Part shown: positions 34,972 through 44,382 of the stretch, piece after piece
How positions within the stretch are numbered: position 1 is the first letter of the stretch
Layout: the number at the start of each line of letters is the position of its first letter
NCBI GenBank assembly: GCA_036703315.1
Contig: DATNPH010000196.1
Coordinates: forward strand, 1 to 64,000
DNA: 64,000 nt
Reading direction: 5' to 3'
Origin: DATNPH01 sp036703315
GTDB lineage: Bacteria; Cyanobacteriota; Cyanobacteriia; Cyanobacteriales; Coleofasciculaceae
Made by a program: the position numbers and the translations under genes
The notes under the pieces: generated by a model
Database searches by the model: none
What the model was told of the DNA's origin: nothing
The model's input: the letters and a program-made list of their open reading frames with translations, nothing else

Positions 34972-37527
34972 TCAACTGTTGGGCTGCTTGAGCCAAGTAA
35001 ATCGGAATGTTGTTCCCTGACCTAGCTTGGATTCTAGAGAGATTGTTCCTCCTTTCTCTTCAATAATTTTCTTAACAATAGCTAAACCAACGCCTGTATT
35101 TTCTACAGTGTCACGAGCCTCCAGAGTTTGAAATATCACAAAAACTTTTTCATGGAACTGAGGCTCGATCCCCGGTCCATCATCAGTGACAGCAAACTCA
35201 TAAAAGTCCTTTTGCTCTTCTACGGAAATCACAACCTGTCCATCCGGACGGTGATTGTGTTTAATGCCATTACTGATTAAATTGGCAAATACTTGCTCTA
35301 GAGGCAACCGTTCTGTTATCAGGGTTGGCATTCCAGGCATTACCTTGACTATAAATTCTGGTGGTGGTGCCAAAGAGTCGATAACCTCTGCGAGTAACCC
35401 CTCGACATCCACGAGTTCCAATGCAGTGTGGAGACGCCCAATTCGGGAGTACTGCAAAAGACCATTGATTAGGGCTTCCATCCGATACACACGACTCCGC
35501 AGCAAGTGCATTTGGTGCCGCGTGTCTTCTCCCAACTGGTCTTGCAGATCTTCTTCAAGCCACTGGGAGAGATTGGCGATCGCTCGCAGGGGTGCCTTGA
35601 GGTCGTGAGACACAACATAGGCAAATTGGTCAAGTTCAACATTACGCTTCTCCAAAATCGCCGTAGTTTGTGCCAGCACACTCGTCAACCGCGCTAGTTC
35701 CTCAGCACGCGATCGCAAGGCTTCCTCAGCTTTTTTACTCTCCGTGATGTCTTGCGTCATCATTATGCCGGAAAATACTTCTACGGTTTCGTTAAATACA
35801 GGCAGCACATGGACACAGTAGAGGTGGTCACCGAACCGTATTTCCGTCACAGTAGCCTTACCCGCCAAAGCATCCCGATAAATTGGCTCTAGCACTTGGG
35901 TTGTTTGGGGCGGGAATGCCTCCCAAATGGTCTTACCCGTAAGCTGTTCACTATCCAAATTCACCGTCGCCAAGGCTGTCCCTTCCGCGATGGTAAATCG
36001 CAGGTCTTGATCGAACAGGAAAACGGCTCCATTCGGAAAATTCTTAGCCAGCGTCCGATATAACTCTTCACTCTTTCGGAGTGCTGCCTCTGATTGCCTG
36101 CGTTCAGTGATGTCCTGGTGGATTTCCAGGTAAGCTACTGGCTGACCTGTTTCATCCCACTGCAATGTCACCCCACTAGAAACGGCAACACAAGTACCAT
36201 CACGTCGGTAATTTACCAGTTCCCCGTTCCAGTACCCCTGTTCAAACAAGATACCTTGGATTTCCTCTTGCGGTTGTGGAAACTCCGGTTTTAGGAGGGT
36301 GTGGATAGATTGACCCAGCGCTTCTGCCGCTGAAAAGCCGTACAGCCGTTGAGCCCCTCGATTCCAATATGTAATTGTGTCATTGAGGTCGCGCACCATA
36401 ATTGTGTCATTTGCCAAATCTAGCAGTTGAGCTTGTTTGAGTAGGGTTTCTTGCGATTGCCTACGCTCGGTTATGTCACGCACGATCGCGATAAACAGTT
36501 GCTCATTGTCTAACTGCATCTCACTAAAGGCAAACTCCATTAGGAATGTTTTCCCGTCTTGGCAACGTCCTACCGTCTCCTGCTGTAGACGTAGTTTGTC
36601 TTGATTGTTGCCGATAAGAGAACTCATCACTCTGCCACTATCATCAGTAAACGATTCAGCAATCAAGCGTTGTAGGTGTTTACCAATCAGTTCATCCGGT
36701 TGATAACCAAAGATTTCTACAGCAGCAGCATTAACCGAGCGAATGTACCCTCGCTCATTGACAATGAGAATTCCATCGACCACATTATCGAAAACAGCCT
36801 GTAAGTAAAAGTTACTTTCCCGTAAACGGCTCGCCCGCTCTGTCAGTTCCTGGTCTAGCTGGTTGAAAAGGTACAAAGCAGCAAACGAGGCAACCAGACC
36901 GACAGCTAAAGCAAGCCACGACACAGCCGTTGTTAAGTGCTGCAACTGTCTAGCTTGCGCTTCGCGATCAACTCGCCAACGTCCCTCTTGCTCAGAAAAC
37001 TCCGCGATTTCCTGGCGCAGGTTATCCATATTCAACTTGCTCTTGAGCAACTGGTCAGTCAGCACGGGCGAACCAACTGTTGTCACTCCTACAGCGTTAC
37101 TCGTTTTTAGAATCTGTTCTAAAAGCGTGAATTGTTGCTGCGCTAGCGCTGGAATCTCGTGGAAGTGTTGACGCTGTGCAGGATTGGTTTGTGCCTTAGT
37201 CAGCAGCGCCTCAAGCAAACCCGGTAAAAGGCTCTTTGCCTTGGTATAAGGTTCCAGAAATTCCAAACGCTTGGTAACGACATAACCTCGAACGCTAGTT
37301 TCAGCATCGACTAGCGTTCTCATCAAGCGTTCAGTCTCGATCAGGGTTTGCTGACTCTGTTGCTCCTGCTGCCGAGCCAGTATAGTTTGAGCATGCAGTA
37401 CGGCAATTGCAAAAATTGAAGAGAACAGACAGACAATGGGAATCGAGACAATTGAAGCGCCTCGCCAGCGAACTGAAAGATCAGGTCGGAGCTTACGCCC
37501 AGTAAGTGAACGATTCAAGGCGTTCAT
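34972..37527 (-). CDS. CHASE3-PAS3 sensor histidine kinase (851 aa)
   Basis: Membrane-bound kinase. Two transmembrane segments (about 25-47 and 195-220) bracket a helical CHASE3 sensor (QTLIETERLMRTLVDAETSVRGYVVTK). Three PAS/PAC modules follow (about 240-350, 365-475, 485-600; each ending in an ITERRQS or ITESKKAEE linker). The HisKA motif YVVSHDLKAPLRAIANLSQW near 640 and the HATPase (VFANLISNGIKHN, VTDDGPGI, GVGLAIVKKI) are of the phytochrome-kinase type. Such kinases usually signal to Rcp1-like regulators, and one is encoded 71 bases downstream. The stimulus is unknown. Confidence 0.92.
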   Translation of the reverse strand: MNALNRSLTGRKLRPDLSVRWRGASIVSIPIVCLFSSIFAIAVLHAQTILARQQEQQSQQTLIETERLMRTLVDAETSVRGYVVTKRLEFLEPYTKAKSLLPGLLEALLTKAQTNPAQRQHFHEIPALAQQQFTLLEQILKTSNAVGVTTVGSPVLTDQLLKSKLNMDNLRQEIAEFSEQEGRWRVDREAQARQLQHLTTAVSWLALAVGLVASFAALYLFNQLDQELTERASRLRESNFYLQAVFDNVVDGILIVNERGYIRSVNAAAVEIFGYQPDELIGKHLQRLIAESFTDDSGRVMSSLIGNNQDKLRLQQETVGRCQDGKTFLMEFAFSEMQLDNEQLFIAIVRDITERRQSQETLLKQAQLLDLANDTIMVRDLNDTITYWNRGAQRLYGFSAAEALGQSIHTLLKPEFPQPQEEIQGILFEQGYWNGELVNYRRDGTCVAVSSGVTLQWDETGQPVAYLEIHQDITERRQSEAALRKSEELYRTLAKNFPNGAVFLFDQDLRFTIAEGTALATVNLDSEQLTGKTIWEAFPPQTTQVLEPIYRDALAGKATVTEIRFGDHLYCVHVLPVFNETVEVFSGIMMTQDITESKKAEEALRSRAEELARLTSVLAQTTAILEKRNVELDQFAYVVSHDLKAPLRAIANLSQWLEEDLQDQLGEDTRHQMHLLRSRVYRMEALINGLLQYSRIGRLHTALELVDVEGLLAEVIDSLAPPPEFIVKVMPGMPTLITERLPLEQVFANLISNGIKHNHRPDGQVVISVEEQKDFYEFAVTDDGPGIEPQFHEKVFVIFQTLEARDTVENTGVGLAIVKKIIEEKGGTISLESKLGQGTTFRFTWLKQPNS

Positions 37528-37569
37528 ATTAATGCTTCTTAAGCTACTTTCCAGGCTAAAAAAGAGTCA

Positions 37570-39870
37570 TTAGTTAACTAATGACTCACTCTGCTTAGGC
37601 CAGGTGAAGTAAAAGGTTGCTCCCTGACCGTCTTGAGATTCCAATCGAATGCAACCCCCTTTGCTTTCTACAATTTTTTTAGTGATTGCCAAGCCTACCC
37701 CGATGTTCTCGACTGTATCTCTCGCTTGCAAAGTCTGAAAGATTACAAATACTCTCTCATGGAACTGAGGAGCGATTCCTGCACCATCATCCGCCACAAT
37801 AAACTCATAAGCGTTTGACCGCTCATGAACACCGATTTTCACCCTTCCATCCGACGAGGGGTGATGTTTGATGGCATTATCAATTAGCTGAGTAAATACT
37901 TCCTGAAGCAGAAATTGCTCCGTGACCAATGTTGGCATTTCTGGCGCAATTTCGATAGTGAATTGGGGAGGTGGGGTAAGGATATCAATGATGTTTCTCA
38001 ATAAAGTGGCAACGTCTACCAATTCTGGCTTGGTCTTGAGTCGTCCCGTGCGAGAATACTGCAAAAGCCCATTGATCAGAGCCTCTAAGCGGTGAACTCG
38101 CCCACGCAGCAATTGCATTTGGCGAAAATTTTCTGCATGGAGGTAGTCAGCGATGTCTTCTTCAATCCACTCGGATAAATTCGCGATCGCCCGTAGTGGT
38201 GCCTTCAAATCATGAGAGGTTACATAAACAAACTGGTCAAGTTCTTGAGTGCGCTTTTCTAAGGCAGCAGTAGTCTTGTTCAAGACCGAGGTTATTTGAG
38301 CTAGTTTAGCTTTTGTATCGTACAGGGCATTATTGACTCGCTGGTAAGCGATCGCTGCCCCCAAGATATTAGCGACACACTGTAGAAAATCAACATCACT
38401 ACGGCTAAACCCCCGTCGCAGGCTCGTATGAACCGTTAAAACGCCAAAAGGGCGGTAGGGAATATTCGTTTCCCCAGCGCTCAAACTATCTGGGTTGGGA
38501 GTCGCATCAATAATCACACTCATGCCGCTAACAATGTCGTAGTCATGAATCAAGGTTGAACTTTGAAAGCGGGTTTCGCAACGCAAGTCTTCTACAACAA
38601 CAGGTTGACGGCAGTGCAGGGTATAGCCGGCTTGTGTATTTGGACTGGCGGCAATAATCGCCTGCCGCAGTAGCCCTTGCTGCCAGCCTATTCCGGCTTT
38701 AAGTCGCAAAGCATTGCCATCAGGGAGCAATTCCCATACTTGGCAATACTCTACCCCTAGTGTTTGGGAAACCAAGAAGACTGCTTTGTCCATCAGTTCT
38801 TGAACTTCGGTTCCCAGAAGCACCTGTTGACCTAGTTGAGCAACGATGGCTTGCTGATGCAGACGGACTTGGAGTTCTACTTCTGCCTGCTTGGTAAGTG
38901 TAATATCAACCATCAGACCACGACGCTTGTGTATCTGACCTTGGTCATCTCGAACGACATAAGCGCGATCGCGCAGCCAAACCACTCGCTTATCTGCCGC
39001 TAAACAGCGATACTCCAGCTCATAATCTCGACTCTGGAGCATTTCCTTGCGACATAAAGCCACAGTCCACTGTCGATCTTCCGGATGAATCAGGTTGACC
39101 CAAAAATCAGGCTGACTTAGCCATTGCTCGACGGGATACCCTAAAAGCTGCTCAGCACTATTACTGACAAAGGTGAACTGCTCAGTTGTCGCCTCCGCTT
39201 CCCAAACAATGGTACGGGAAAGTTCATTCACAAGATTTGGGAGGCGCTGTTGTGCTAAGTCTAAGAGATTATGTACCCCTTGCTGCATCATGGGTAAGGT
39301 AGCTGCCTGTTGAGCGCCAACTCCCCGACGAGGAATGCGCTCACCTCGCCGTTGTGAGGAATCCTCTTGGGGGATAGACATTTGTCTACTTTCTTGGCAA
39401 AATGTTGCAGAGTATTGCTCTAGTTGTTCCTTGATCGTGTAAGTGCCAACCCACTCGAAGAGCTGACCCTCGGCTCTCATTGCTGGCGTTTGACAACCAC
39501 TAAACCAGTGGTAGGTGCCATCTCTTCTGAGAAGACGACATTCGATTTGGTAGCTTTGCGGTTTTTTTGAGGAGACATTGCAACTGGCAACCCAGCGCTT
39601 GCGGTCTTCCGGGTGGAGTGCCTTGAGAAATTCCCAGCCGAGTGATTCTGCCTCTGTCAACCCGGTATACTCATACCAGCGTCGGTTAAAGTGAGTAATT
39701 GCTCCGCTGGCTTCTGCAAGCCAAACAATCTGAGGTAAGGTCTCTAGAAGACAGTGAATTTTAGCTTCAGTTACCTCTATACGTTCTTGAAGGTAGTGGC
39801 GCTGTTGCACTGCTTCATCGCCGAAGCCAGATGAGGGGAAGTTGTGATTATTATTAAAGGATGTATCCAT
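37570..39870 (-). CDS. PAS-PAS-GAF sensor histidine kinase (766 aa)
   Basis: Soluble sensor kinase: PAS (about 35-150), PAS (about 215-325, ending LMVDITLTKQAE), GAF (about 335-515), then HisKA with TSHDLKAPLRAIANLSEW near 555 and an HATPase with VADDGAGI and GVGLAITKKI. The kinase core is closely similar to that of the preceding 851-residue kinase, so the two arose by duplication with different input domains. The genes are 42 bases apart and co-oriented. No transmembrane segment is present. Divergent from the LuxR-type regulator gene. Confidence 0.92.
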   Translation of the reverse strand: MDTSFNNNHNFPSSGFGDEAVQQRHYLQERIEVTEAKIHCLLETLPQIVWLAEASGAITHFNRRWYEYTGLTEAESLGWEFLKALHPEDRKRWVASCNVSSKKPQSYQIECRLLRRDGTYHWFSGCQTPAMRAEGQLFEWVGTYTIKEQLEQYSATFCQESRQMSIPQEDSSQRRGERIPRRGVGAQQAATLPMMQQGVHNLLDLAQQRLPNLVNELSRTIVWEAEATTEQFTFVSNSAEQLLGYPVEQWLSQPDFWVNLIHPEDRQWTVALCRKEMLQSRDYELEYRCLAADKRVVWLRDRAYVVRDDQGQIHKRRGLMVDITLTKQAEVELQVRLHQQAIVAQLGQQVLLGTEVQELMDKAVFLVSQTLGVEYCQVWELLPDGNALRLKAGIGWQQGLLRQAIIAASPNTQAGYTLHCRQPVVVEDLRCETRFQSSTLIHDYDIVSGMSVIIDATPNPDSLSAGETNIPYRPFGVLTVHTSLRRGFSRSDVDFLQCVANILGAAIAYQRVNNALYDTKAKLAQITSVLNKTTAALEKRTQELDQFVYVTSHDLKAPLRAIANLSEWIEEDIADYLHAENFRQMQLLRGRVHRLEALINGLLQYSRTGRLKTKPELVDVATLLRNIIDILTPPPQFTIEIAPEMPTLVTEQFLLQEVFTQLIDNAIKHHPSSDGRVKIGVHERSNAYEFIVADDGAGIAPQFHERVFVIFQTLQARDTVENIGVGLAITKKIVESKGGCIRLESQDGQGATFYFTWPKQSESLVN

Positions 39871-40115
39871 TATGTTTTTTTAAACAACCTGAACTTCACA
39901 CTTGACATACTTAACAATGTGTGCATGAAAAATTCAATAGAAGCTATAGAAGCTATATGGTAAAGGTCGTTTGTCAAGGAACAGTATTATAAAGAATCTA
40001 TCTAAAGTACAGGAATCCCTACCCCTATCGCAGGGGAGACATCACTAGACACTTTACCGAAACTTTATAAACTTCTTTTGTAATAGCTTTTGAACCGATA
40101 CCCTGGACGTTGACC

Positions 40116-40835
40116 ATGAGTAAAATCCGCGTTGCTCTAATTGAAGACCATGACCTAACTCGGGTCGGTATCCGAACAGCGCTGCAACAGCGTAGTGAAA
40201 TTGAATTTGTGGGCGAAGCCGCCAATGGTACGGAAGGTCTGAACTTACTGGAAACGTCCAGACCAGATATCGGAATTGTTGATATCGGTCTTCCTGACAT
40301 AGACGGAATTGAGTTGACACGCCGATTCAAAGAGGTTCAACCTAACGAGGAGACAACCGATACCAAGATTCTGGTATTGACTTTGCAGGATAACGAAGAG
40401 GCTGTGATGGCAGCTTTTGCGGCGGGTGCAGACTCTTACTGCATGAAAAATATCAGTTTTGATAACTTACTAGAAGCGATACAAGTTACCCATGAAGGGA
40501 ATGCTTGGATTGATCCAGCGATCGCTCGAATTGTTCTCAAGCAAACCAAGTCAAAAGACATGGGAGCTGATGCCGCTGCCGCCCTGAAGACGGTGACAAT
40601 CAGTGCAGCAGAACCCGAATATAGTCAACTGATTGAAGCCTACCCCTTGACAGAACGAGAATTAGAGGTTTTGCAGCTAATTGTTGAAGGTTGTAGCAAT
40701 GCTGCGATCGCAGAGAAGCTGTACATCACCGTGGGAACCGTCAAAACCCATGTCCGGAACATTCTCAATAAGCTTTGTGCGGATGACCGTACCCAGGCTG
40801 CTGTTCGTGCTCTCCGCTCTGGCTTAGTGGGTTGA
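40116..40835 (+). CDS. NarL/FixJ-type response regulator
   Basis: DNA-binding response regulator, 239 residues from the ATG at 40116; an in-frame TTG lies six bases upstream. Receiver residues 1-125 have Asp56 in DIGIVDIGLPDIDG and the pocket IEDHD. The LuxR-type helix-turn-helix (about 172-232) reads LTERELEVLQLIVEGCSNAAIAEKLYITVGTVKTHVRNIL. The linker of about 45 residues is longer than usual. Divergently transcribed from the kinase block across 245 bases, so it may be a partner of those kinases. Followed by a good terminator. Confidence 0.92.
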   Translation: MSKIRVALIEDHDLTRVGIRTALQQRSEIEFVGEAANGTEGLNLLETSRPDIGIVDIGLPDIDGIELTRRFKEVQPNEETTDTKILVLTLQDNEEAVMAAFAAGADSYCMKNISFDNLLEAIQVTHEGNAWIDPAIARIVLKQTKSKDMGADAAAALKTVTISAAEPEYSQLIEAYPLTERELEVLQLIVEGCSNAAIAEKLYITVGTVKTHVRNILNKLCADDRTQAAVRALRSGLVG

Positions 40836-40898
40836 GTTATCTGTTTTTGAGCGTTAGCAGCTTTCCTATCTAGCGGTTAGAGCGATTCTTTCGTTGAG

Positions 40899-40932
40899 AG
40901 CCAGCAGTAGTTTATACAGCTGGCTTTTCTTG
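40899..40932 (+). terminator. Terminator of the LuxR-type regulator gene
   Basis: The stem AGCCAGC (40899-40905)/GCTGGCT (40919-40925) with a 13-base loop is followed by TTTTCTTG, 63 bases past the stop. The rest of the 420-bp spacer to 41255 holds no gene. Confidence 0.7.
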
Positions 40933-41255
40933 TAGCTTTTATGGCTGTCAGAAGATTGCTGATTTACGATAGTTTCGAATGGATAAATATTGCACTGCGC
41001 CCTATGAGACTTCAGTCACTGAGAGTACAATTAACAGACTTTCAAGACGATTACGGAAATGGTTAGCCTAGTCAACTGTTGGGGAGGCAAAACAAGGTGA
41101 TTGAGGAAAGCATCACTAACTCAAACATCAGGGGCATCTTTAGCGGAAGAATACTTTGAGAATTTGTCGGTTGCTTGTAAGCAGTAACTGCTGGTTACAT
41201 CGATTGGATGATCTCAAACGGTCGTCTCTAACAAACCTGAACCCGGAGTGAGCAA

Positions 41256-42917
41256 ATGAGTCAGGCAGACCGGAGCAGACTTAAACTGATGGTGGTGGAC
41301 GATGAGCCTGACAATCTGGATTTGCTTTATAGAACGTTCAGGCGAGAATTTCACGTCTTCAAAGCCGACGGAGCAATGAGCGCTCTTGAAATTCTGGACA
41401 AGGAAGGGGAAATGGCTGTGATTATCTCCGATCAGCGGATGCCCCTGATGAACGGAACCGAGTTTTTGAGCAAAACAGTTGAGCGATTTCCAGATACGAT
41501 TCGCATCCTTTTAACGGGTTACACTGATGTTGAAGATTTGGTGGAAGCAATTAACTCTGGCAAGGTTTTTAAGTACATCACTAAACCTTGGAATCCTGAG
41601 AACCTAAAAACCGTTGTTCAACAGGCTGCTGATACCTACCGGGTGCTTAAAAAGAGAACGGCTGAACTCAGTCGTGCTTTACGAAGAGAAGAACTGTTCA
41701 ATGTAGTAACAACGGCGATTCGAGAGTCGCTGGACTACAGCAGTATTCTGCAAACTATTGTCACGACAATTGGTCAGACGTTTAAAGCGACAGCTTGCAG
41801 TCTGCGACCAGTAGAGGGGTACCAACTATTACCGGAATCTTTCTCTTACCAAGCTGATAGCGAAGCGGAATTCCCCTGTTTGCCTGATGCCGATGCGATC
41901 GTTCACAACGTCTTAGAGAACCGCCAAACACAGGTTTTTCACGAAGAAACTAACCGCAAGCGTTTAGTGCATCTAGTCGTCCCTCTGGTCTGCCAACAAC
42001 AGACCCTGGCAGTTCTGTGTCTCTACCAGCGCGAAGGTGAGCTTCCCTGGGCTTCAGAAGATGTTCAACTTATTGAAGCGGTCAGTGAACAGGCAGCTTT
42101 AGCCATTTCTCAGGCAAAACTTTATCAACGTACCCAGTTGCAGGCTCAGCAGATGCTTGATGAGCTAGAGGTAGCTCGCCAAATCCAAAACAACTTGCTA
42201 CGCCAAAGTTGGCCAGAGGTTGAAGGCGTTCGGATGCAAGCCCACTGCTACGCAGCGCGAGAAGTAGGAGGCGATTTTTTTGAAGTCTATGTTCATCCCC
42301 AAGGAGATGTCTGGTTGGCAGTAGGCGATGTTTCGGGCAAAGGCGTTCCGGCTGCTTTATTCATGGCAAGTGCGATTTCGATCTTGCGGCGAGAACTGGC
42401 TCAAGAGATTTCTCCAGAGCCGGAGATTGTTATGCAAAATCTTAACAGCATCATGTTAGACAACCTCGTTAGTACCAACTGTTTCCTCACGATGGTTCTG
42501 GCTCGCTACACCCCAACGACACAGCAGTTGGTCTATGCTAACGCTGGTCATATTTATCCGATGGTCTGGTCTCACCACCTGGTAGTTCAACAGGGGGTGG
42601 CATCAGACGAGTCAGCGATGATAGAGCCGAATTACCTCAAAGTTCGTGGTGTCCCTTTGGGAATCTTACCAATTTGGAAGGCTAAGGCAGGAAATTTAAC
42701 CTTAAATGCTGGCGAAATCTTTCTGTTAATGAGTGATGGTATTACAGAGGCAACAGTTACACAAACTAGTTCGATGCTTAATCAATCAGGTCTTTGGGAA
42801 CTTCTGAAGCAGGAGTTAGCGCCCTTTGACCTAACCCATTTATTAGCCCGCATTCGAGAATGCACCAACAATGTGCAGGAAGATGACCAAACTGTACTCT
42901 CTCTGGAGGTTTTGTAG
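41256..42917 (+). CDS. REC-GAF-PP2C (SpoIIE/RsbU-like) phosphatase
   Basis: Phosphorylation-controlled serine phosphatase, 553 residues. The receiver (10-125) has Asp59 in VIISDQRMPLMNG, and a helical linker follows. The GAF domain is at about 150-290, and the SpoIIE-type PP2C domain at about 325-553 with metal-binding motifs REVGGDFFE, VGDVSGKGVPAALFM, LLMSDGITEA and DDQTVL. By family, it dephosphorylates a STAS anti-sigma antagonist in a partner switch. The next gene, three bases downstream, is an RsbW-like kinase, which supports this. No STAS gene is in the window. Confidence 0.93.
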   Translation: MSQADRSRLKLMVVDDEPDNLDLLYRTFRREFHVFKADGAMSALEILDKEGEMAVIISDQRMPLMNGTEFLSKTVERFPDTIRILLTGYTDVEDLVEAINSGKVFKYITKPWNPENLKTVVQQAADTYRVLKKRTAELSRALRREELFNVVTTAIRESLDYSSILQTIVTTIGQTFKATACSLRPVEGYQLLPESFSYQADSEAEFPCLPDADAIVHNVLENRQTQVFHEETNRKRLVHLVVPLVCQQQTLAVLCLYQREGELPWASEDVQLIEAVSEQAALAISQAKLYQRTQLQAQQMLDELEVARQIQNNLLRQSWPEVEGVRMQAHCYAAREVGGDFFEVYVHPQGDVWLAVGDVSGKGVPAALFMASAISILRRELAQEISPEPEIVMQNLNSIMLDNLVSTNCFLTMVLARYTPTTQQLVYANAGHIYPMVWSHHLVVQQGVASDESAMIEPNYLKVRGVPLGILPIWKAKAGNLTLNAGEIFLLMSDGITEATVTQTSSMLNQSGLWELLKQELAPFDLTHLLARIRECTNNVQEDDQTVLSLEVL

Positions 42918-42920
42918 TCA

Positions 42921-43355
42921 ATGAAAACAGAACTGCACGTACCGAGTGACTTGAAGTTTTTAACGGTTGTTGAAAGCTGGCTATTGGGTAGTTTAGAAGT
43001 AGAGCTAGGTGACTCTGTTGATTGGTCGCGTCAATCCAGCCGTTTGCGATTAGCCTTAGTGGAAGCTTACTCAAACGTGGTGCGTCATGCCCATCGAGAT
43101 CAGCCCAATTTACCAGTCCTAATTCGCCTGGAACTTGAAGAGCGAGATATTGCCCTAGAGATTTGGGATCATGGTAAAGGTTTTGACTTATCTACTTATC
43201 TACCGCCCAATCCAGAGGACAAGCAGGAGAGTGGATATGGCTGGCTGATTATGAACAAGCTCATGGATCGAGTGGAGTACCGCTTACAGGTGAATGGTCG
43301 CAACTGTCTAAAGCTAGAAACTAGTTTGCCAAAAGCTGAAGAATCTCAGAAATAA
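42921..43355 (+). CDS. RsbW-like anti-sigma serine kinase
   Basis: GHKL ATPase-fold protein of 144 residues that would bind a sigma factor or phosphorylate a STAS antagonist. N-box LALVEAYSNVVRHAHRD (Glu, Asn), G1 box IWDHGKGFDLS and G2 box ESGYGWLIMNKLMD are all visible. It follows the PP2C phosphatase gene by three bases, so the two are co-translated. Candidate sigma partners are group 3 factors, and the SigF-type gene at 14.7 kb is the only one in the window. That link is a guess, since such modules can also control non-sigma targets. Confidence 0.9.
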   Translation: MKTELHVPSDLKFLTVVESWLLGSLEVELGDSVDWSRQSSRLRLALVEAYSNVVRHAHRDQPNLPVLIRLELEERDIALEIWDHGKGFDLSTYLPPNPEDKQESGYGWLIMNKLMDRVEYRLQVNGRNCLKLETSLPKAEESQK

Positions 43356-43385
43356 GCAAATTTCGGACTCAGTAGTTTAACGGTT

Positions 43386-43556
43386 ATGCGATCGCAGCAG
43401 ATAGTCGCTAGAGCGCCGATTTTTCATTTATTTGACCAAGAAACATTAGACAGTCTGTTGATGATGGCTCATCCAGACTGGCAATGCACTCCTAAAGATA
43501 TCAACTTAGTGCAGCAACTACTGGCTCATTCTTTAGAGAAAGTTTCAGTAGCTTAA
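43386..43556 (+). CDS. Possible small protein (56 aa)
   Basis: Short open frame starting 30 bases after the anti-sigma gene with ATG CGA TCG. The product has a plausible amphipathic composition (PIFHLFDQETLDSLLMMAH, DINLVQQLLAHSLEKV) and no low complexity. The close, co-directional position would make it a third gene of the partner-switch operon. It is too short to be a STAS domain. No known family was recognised, and it may be a chance frame. Confidence 0.4.
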   Translation: MRSQQIVARAPIFHLFDQETLDSLLMMAHPDWQCTPKDINLVQQLLAHSLEKVSVA

Positions 43557-43623
43557 TCAATTTTGGATTTTGGATGGGTCATTGGAAAGAACCAATCAAA
43601 ACCCATAGTGTTGTCATATAGCA

Positions 43624-43651
43624 GGTGCCAGGTATTAGGTGTCAGGTGTTA
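43624..43651. repeat. Tandem repeat of a 7/14-bp unit
   Basis: Two 14-bp units GGTGCCAGGTATTA and GGTGTCAGGTGTTA, each made of two related heptamers, followed by a decayed third unit. Typical cyanobacterial short tandem repeat. It lies in the spacer between the signalling block and the CTDH gene. Confidence 0.75.
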
Positions 43652-43730
43652 GGCGTCAAAGGTTCAAGATAAGGAGTTTTGCGCTTCCCCTGTGTCCTAA
43701 CTATGGCGATTGCTATATACTTCAGAAGGT

Positions 43731-44165
43731 TTATCGACGGAGGCTTAGTAGCTCTTGAGGAGAGGCTAACAGCTTAATCCTGGCAAAAAGAATCTCCTGT
43801 TCTGAGTTGAGTATGAATATCCACGAAACATTGACACCAAACCAGGGAGTTTGCACTTTGCCAGTAACCTGAATCTGAGTTAGGTTATCTTCTAGCGTTT
43901 CAGCAATGCCTTTGCTGGGAAGTAGCTCCATTCCCTTGGCTTCAGTATTTAGGTAAGTTGCGATCGCGTCTTGTCCTTCTATGGGCTTCTCAAAGGGTGG
44001 CTGCATTGCGCCACTACCCGCAAACAAGGCAGCTGTTGCTTGATAGTCACCAGCGTTCATCGTTTCAAAGTAACGCAGCACTACTGGCTCAGTGATTCCT
44101 TCTAGGGTCAAGTCGGTGGTAGCAGTAGACTGAAACGTTGGAGTTATATCGTTGGCAATTGTCAT
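43731..44165 (-). CDS. OCP C-terminal-domain homolog (CTDH), NTF2-like
   Basis: Small carotenoid-binding protein, 144 residues, matching the C-terminal half of OCP: LEGITEPVVLRYFETMNAGDY, GAMQPPFEKPIEGQDAI, VTGKVQTPWFGVNVSW and LLASPQELLSL. The Tyr of VLRYFE and the Trp of NVSWIF correspond to the residues that hydrogen-bond the carotenoid keto group in OCP. CTDHs act as carotenoid carriers that deliver pigment to helical carotenoid proteins and quench singlet oxygen. The protein has no Cys at all, so it lacks the redox-switch Cys of the Anabaena CTDH. Encoded 217 bases downstream of ocp on the same strand, with GAGGA before the ATG. Confidence 0.9.
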   Translation of the reverse strand: MTIANDITPTFQSTATTDLTLEGITEPVVLRYFETMNAGDYQATAALFAGSGAMQPPFEKPIEGQDAIATYLNTEAKGMELLPSKGIAETLEDNLTQIQVTGKVQTPWFGVNVSWIFILNSEQEILFARIKLLASPQELLSLRR

Positions 44166-44201
44166 CAGAGTTTCCTCGCATTACGACAACCAGTTTTAAA
44201 T

Positions 44202-44224
44202 AAAAAGGCAGGTTTACACCTGCC
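44202..44224 (-). terminator. Hairpin with T-run between ocp and CTDH
   Basis: On the minus strand the stem GGCAGGT (44224-44218) and ACCTGCC (44213-44207), with a 4-base loop, is followed by TTTTTATTT. It is a textbook intrinsic terminator for ocp, but it is only about 40 bases before the CTDH start codon. CTDH transcripts starting upstream of it would therefore carry the hairpin in their leader. Confidence 0.75.
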
Positions 44225-44382
44225 CTTCTAGATGGATTTTGCCAAACTTTTCCAGATGTCAGATTCGACATCACAAGGAAAGGTGTTTCAATCAGTAAGC
44301 AGATCAACGCTTATGTCAGAGCAAAATTTGACCTACACAAGTAAACACATCTCCATGAACCTCAAATACTGACGCGATCGTT

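Noticed and set aside
34972..39870. Phytochromes
   Set aside because: The kinase cores are phytochrome-like, but no bilin-lyase GAF signature or PHY domain was recognised.
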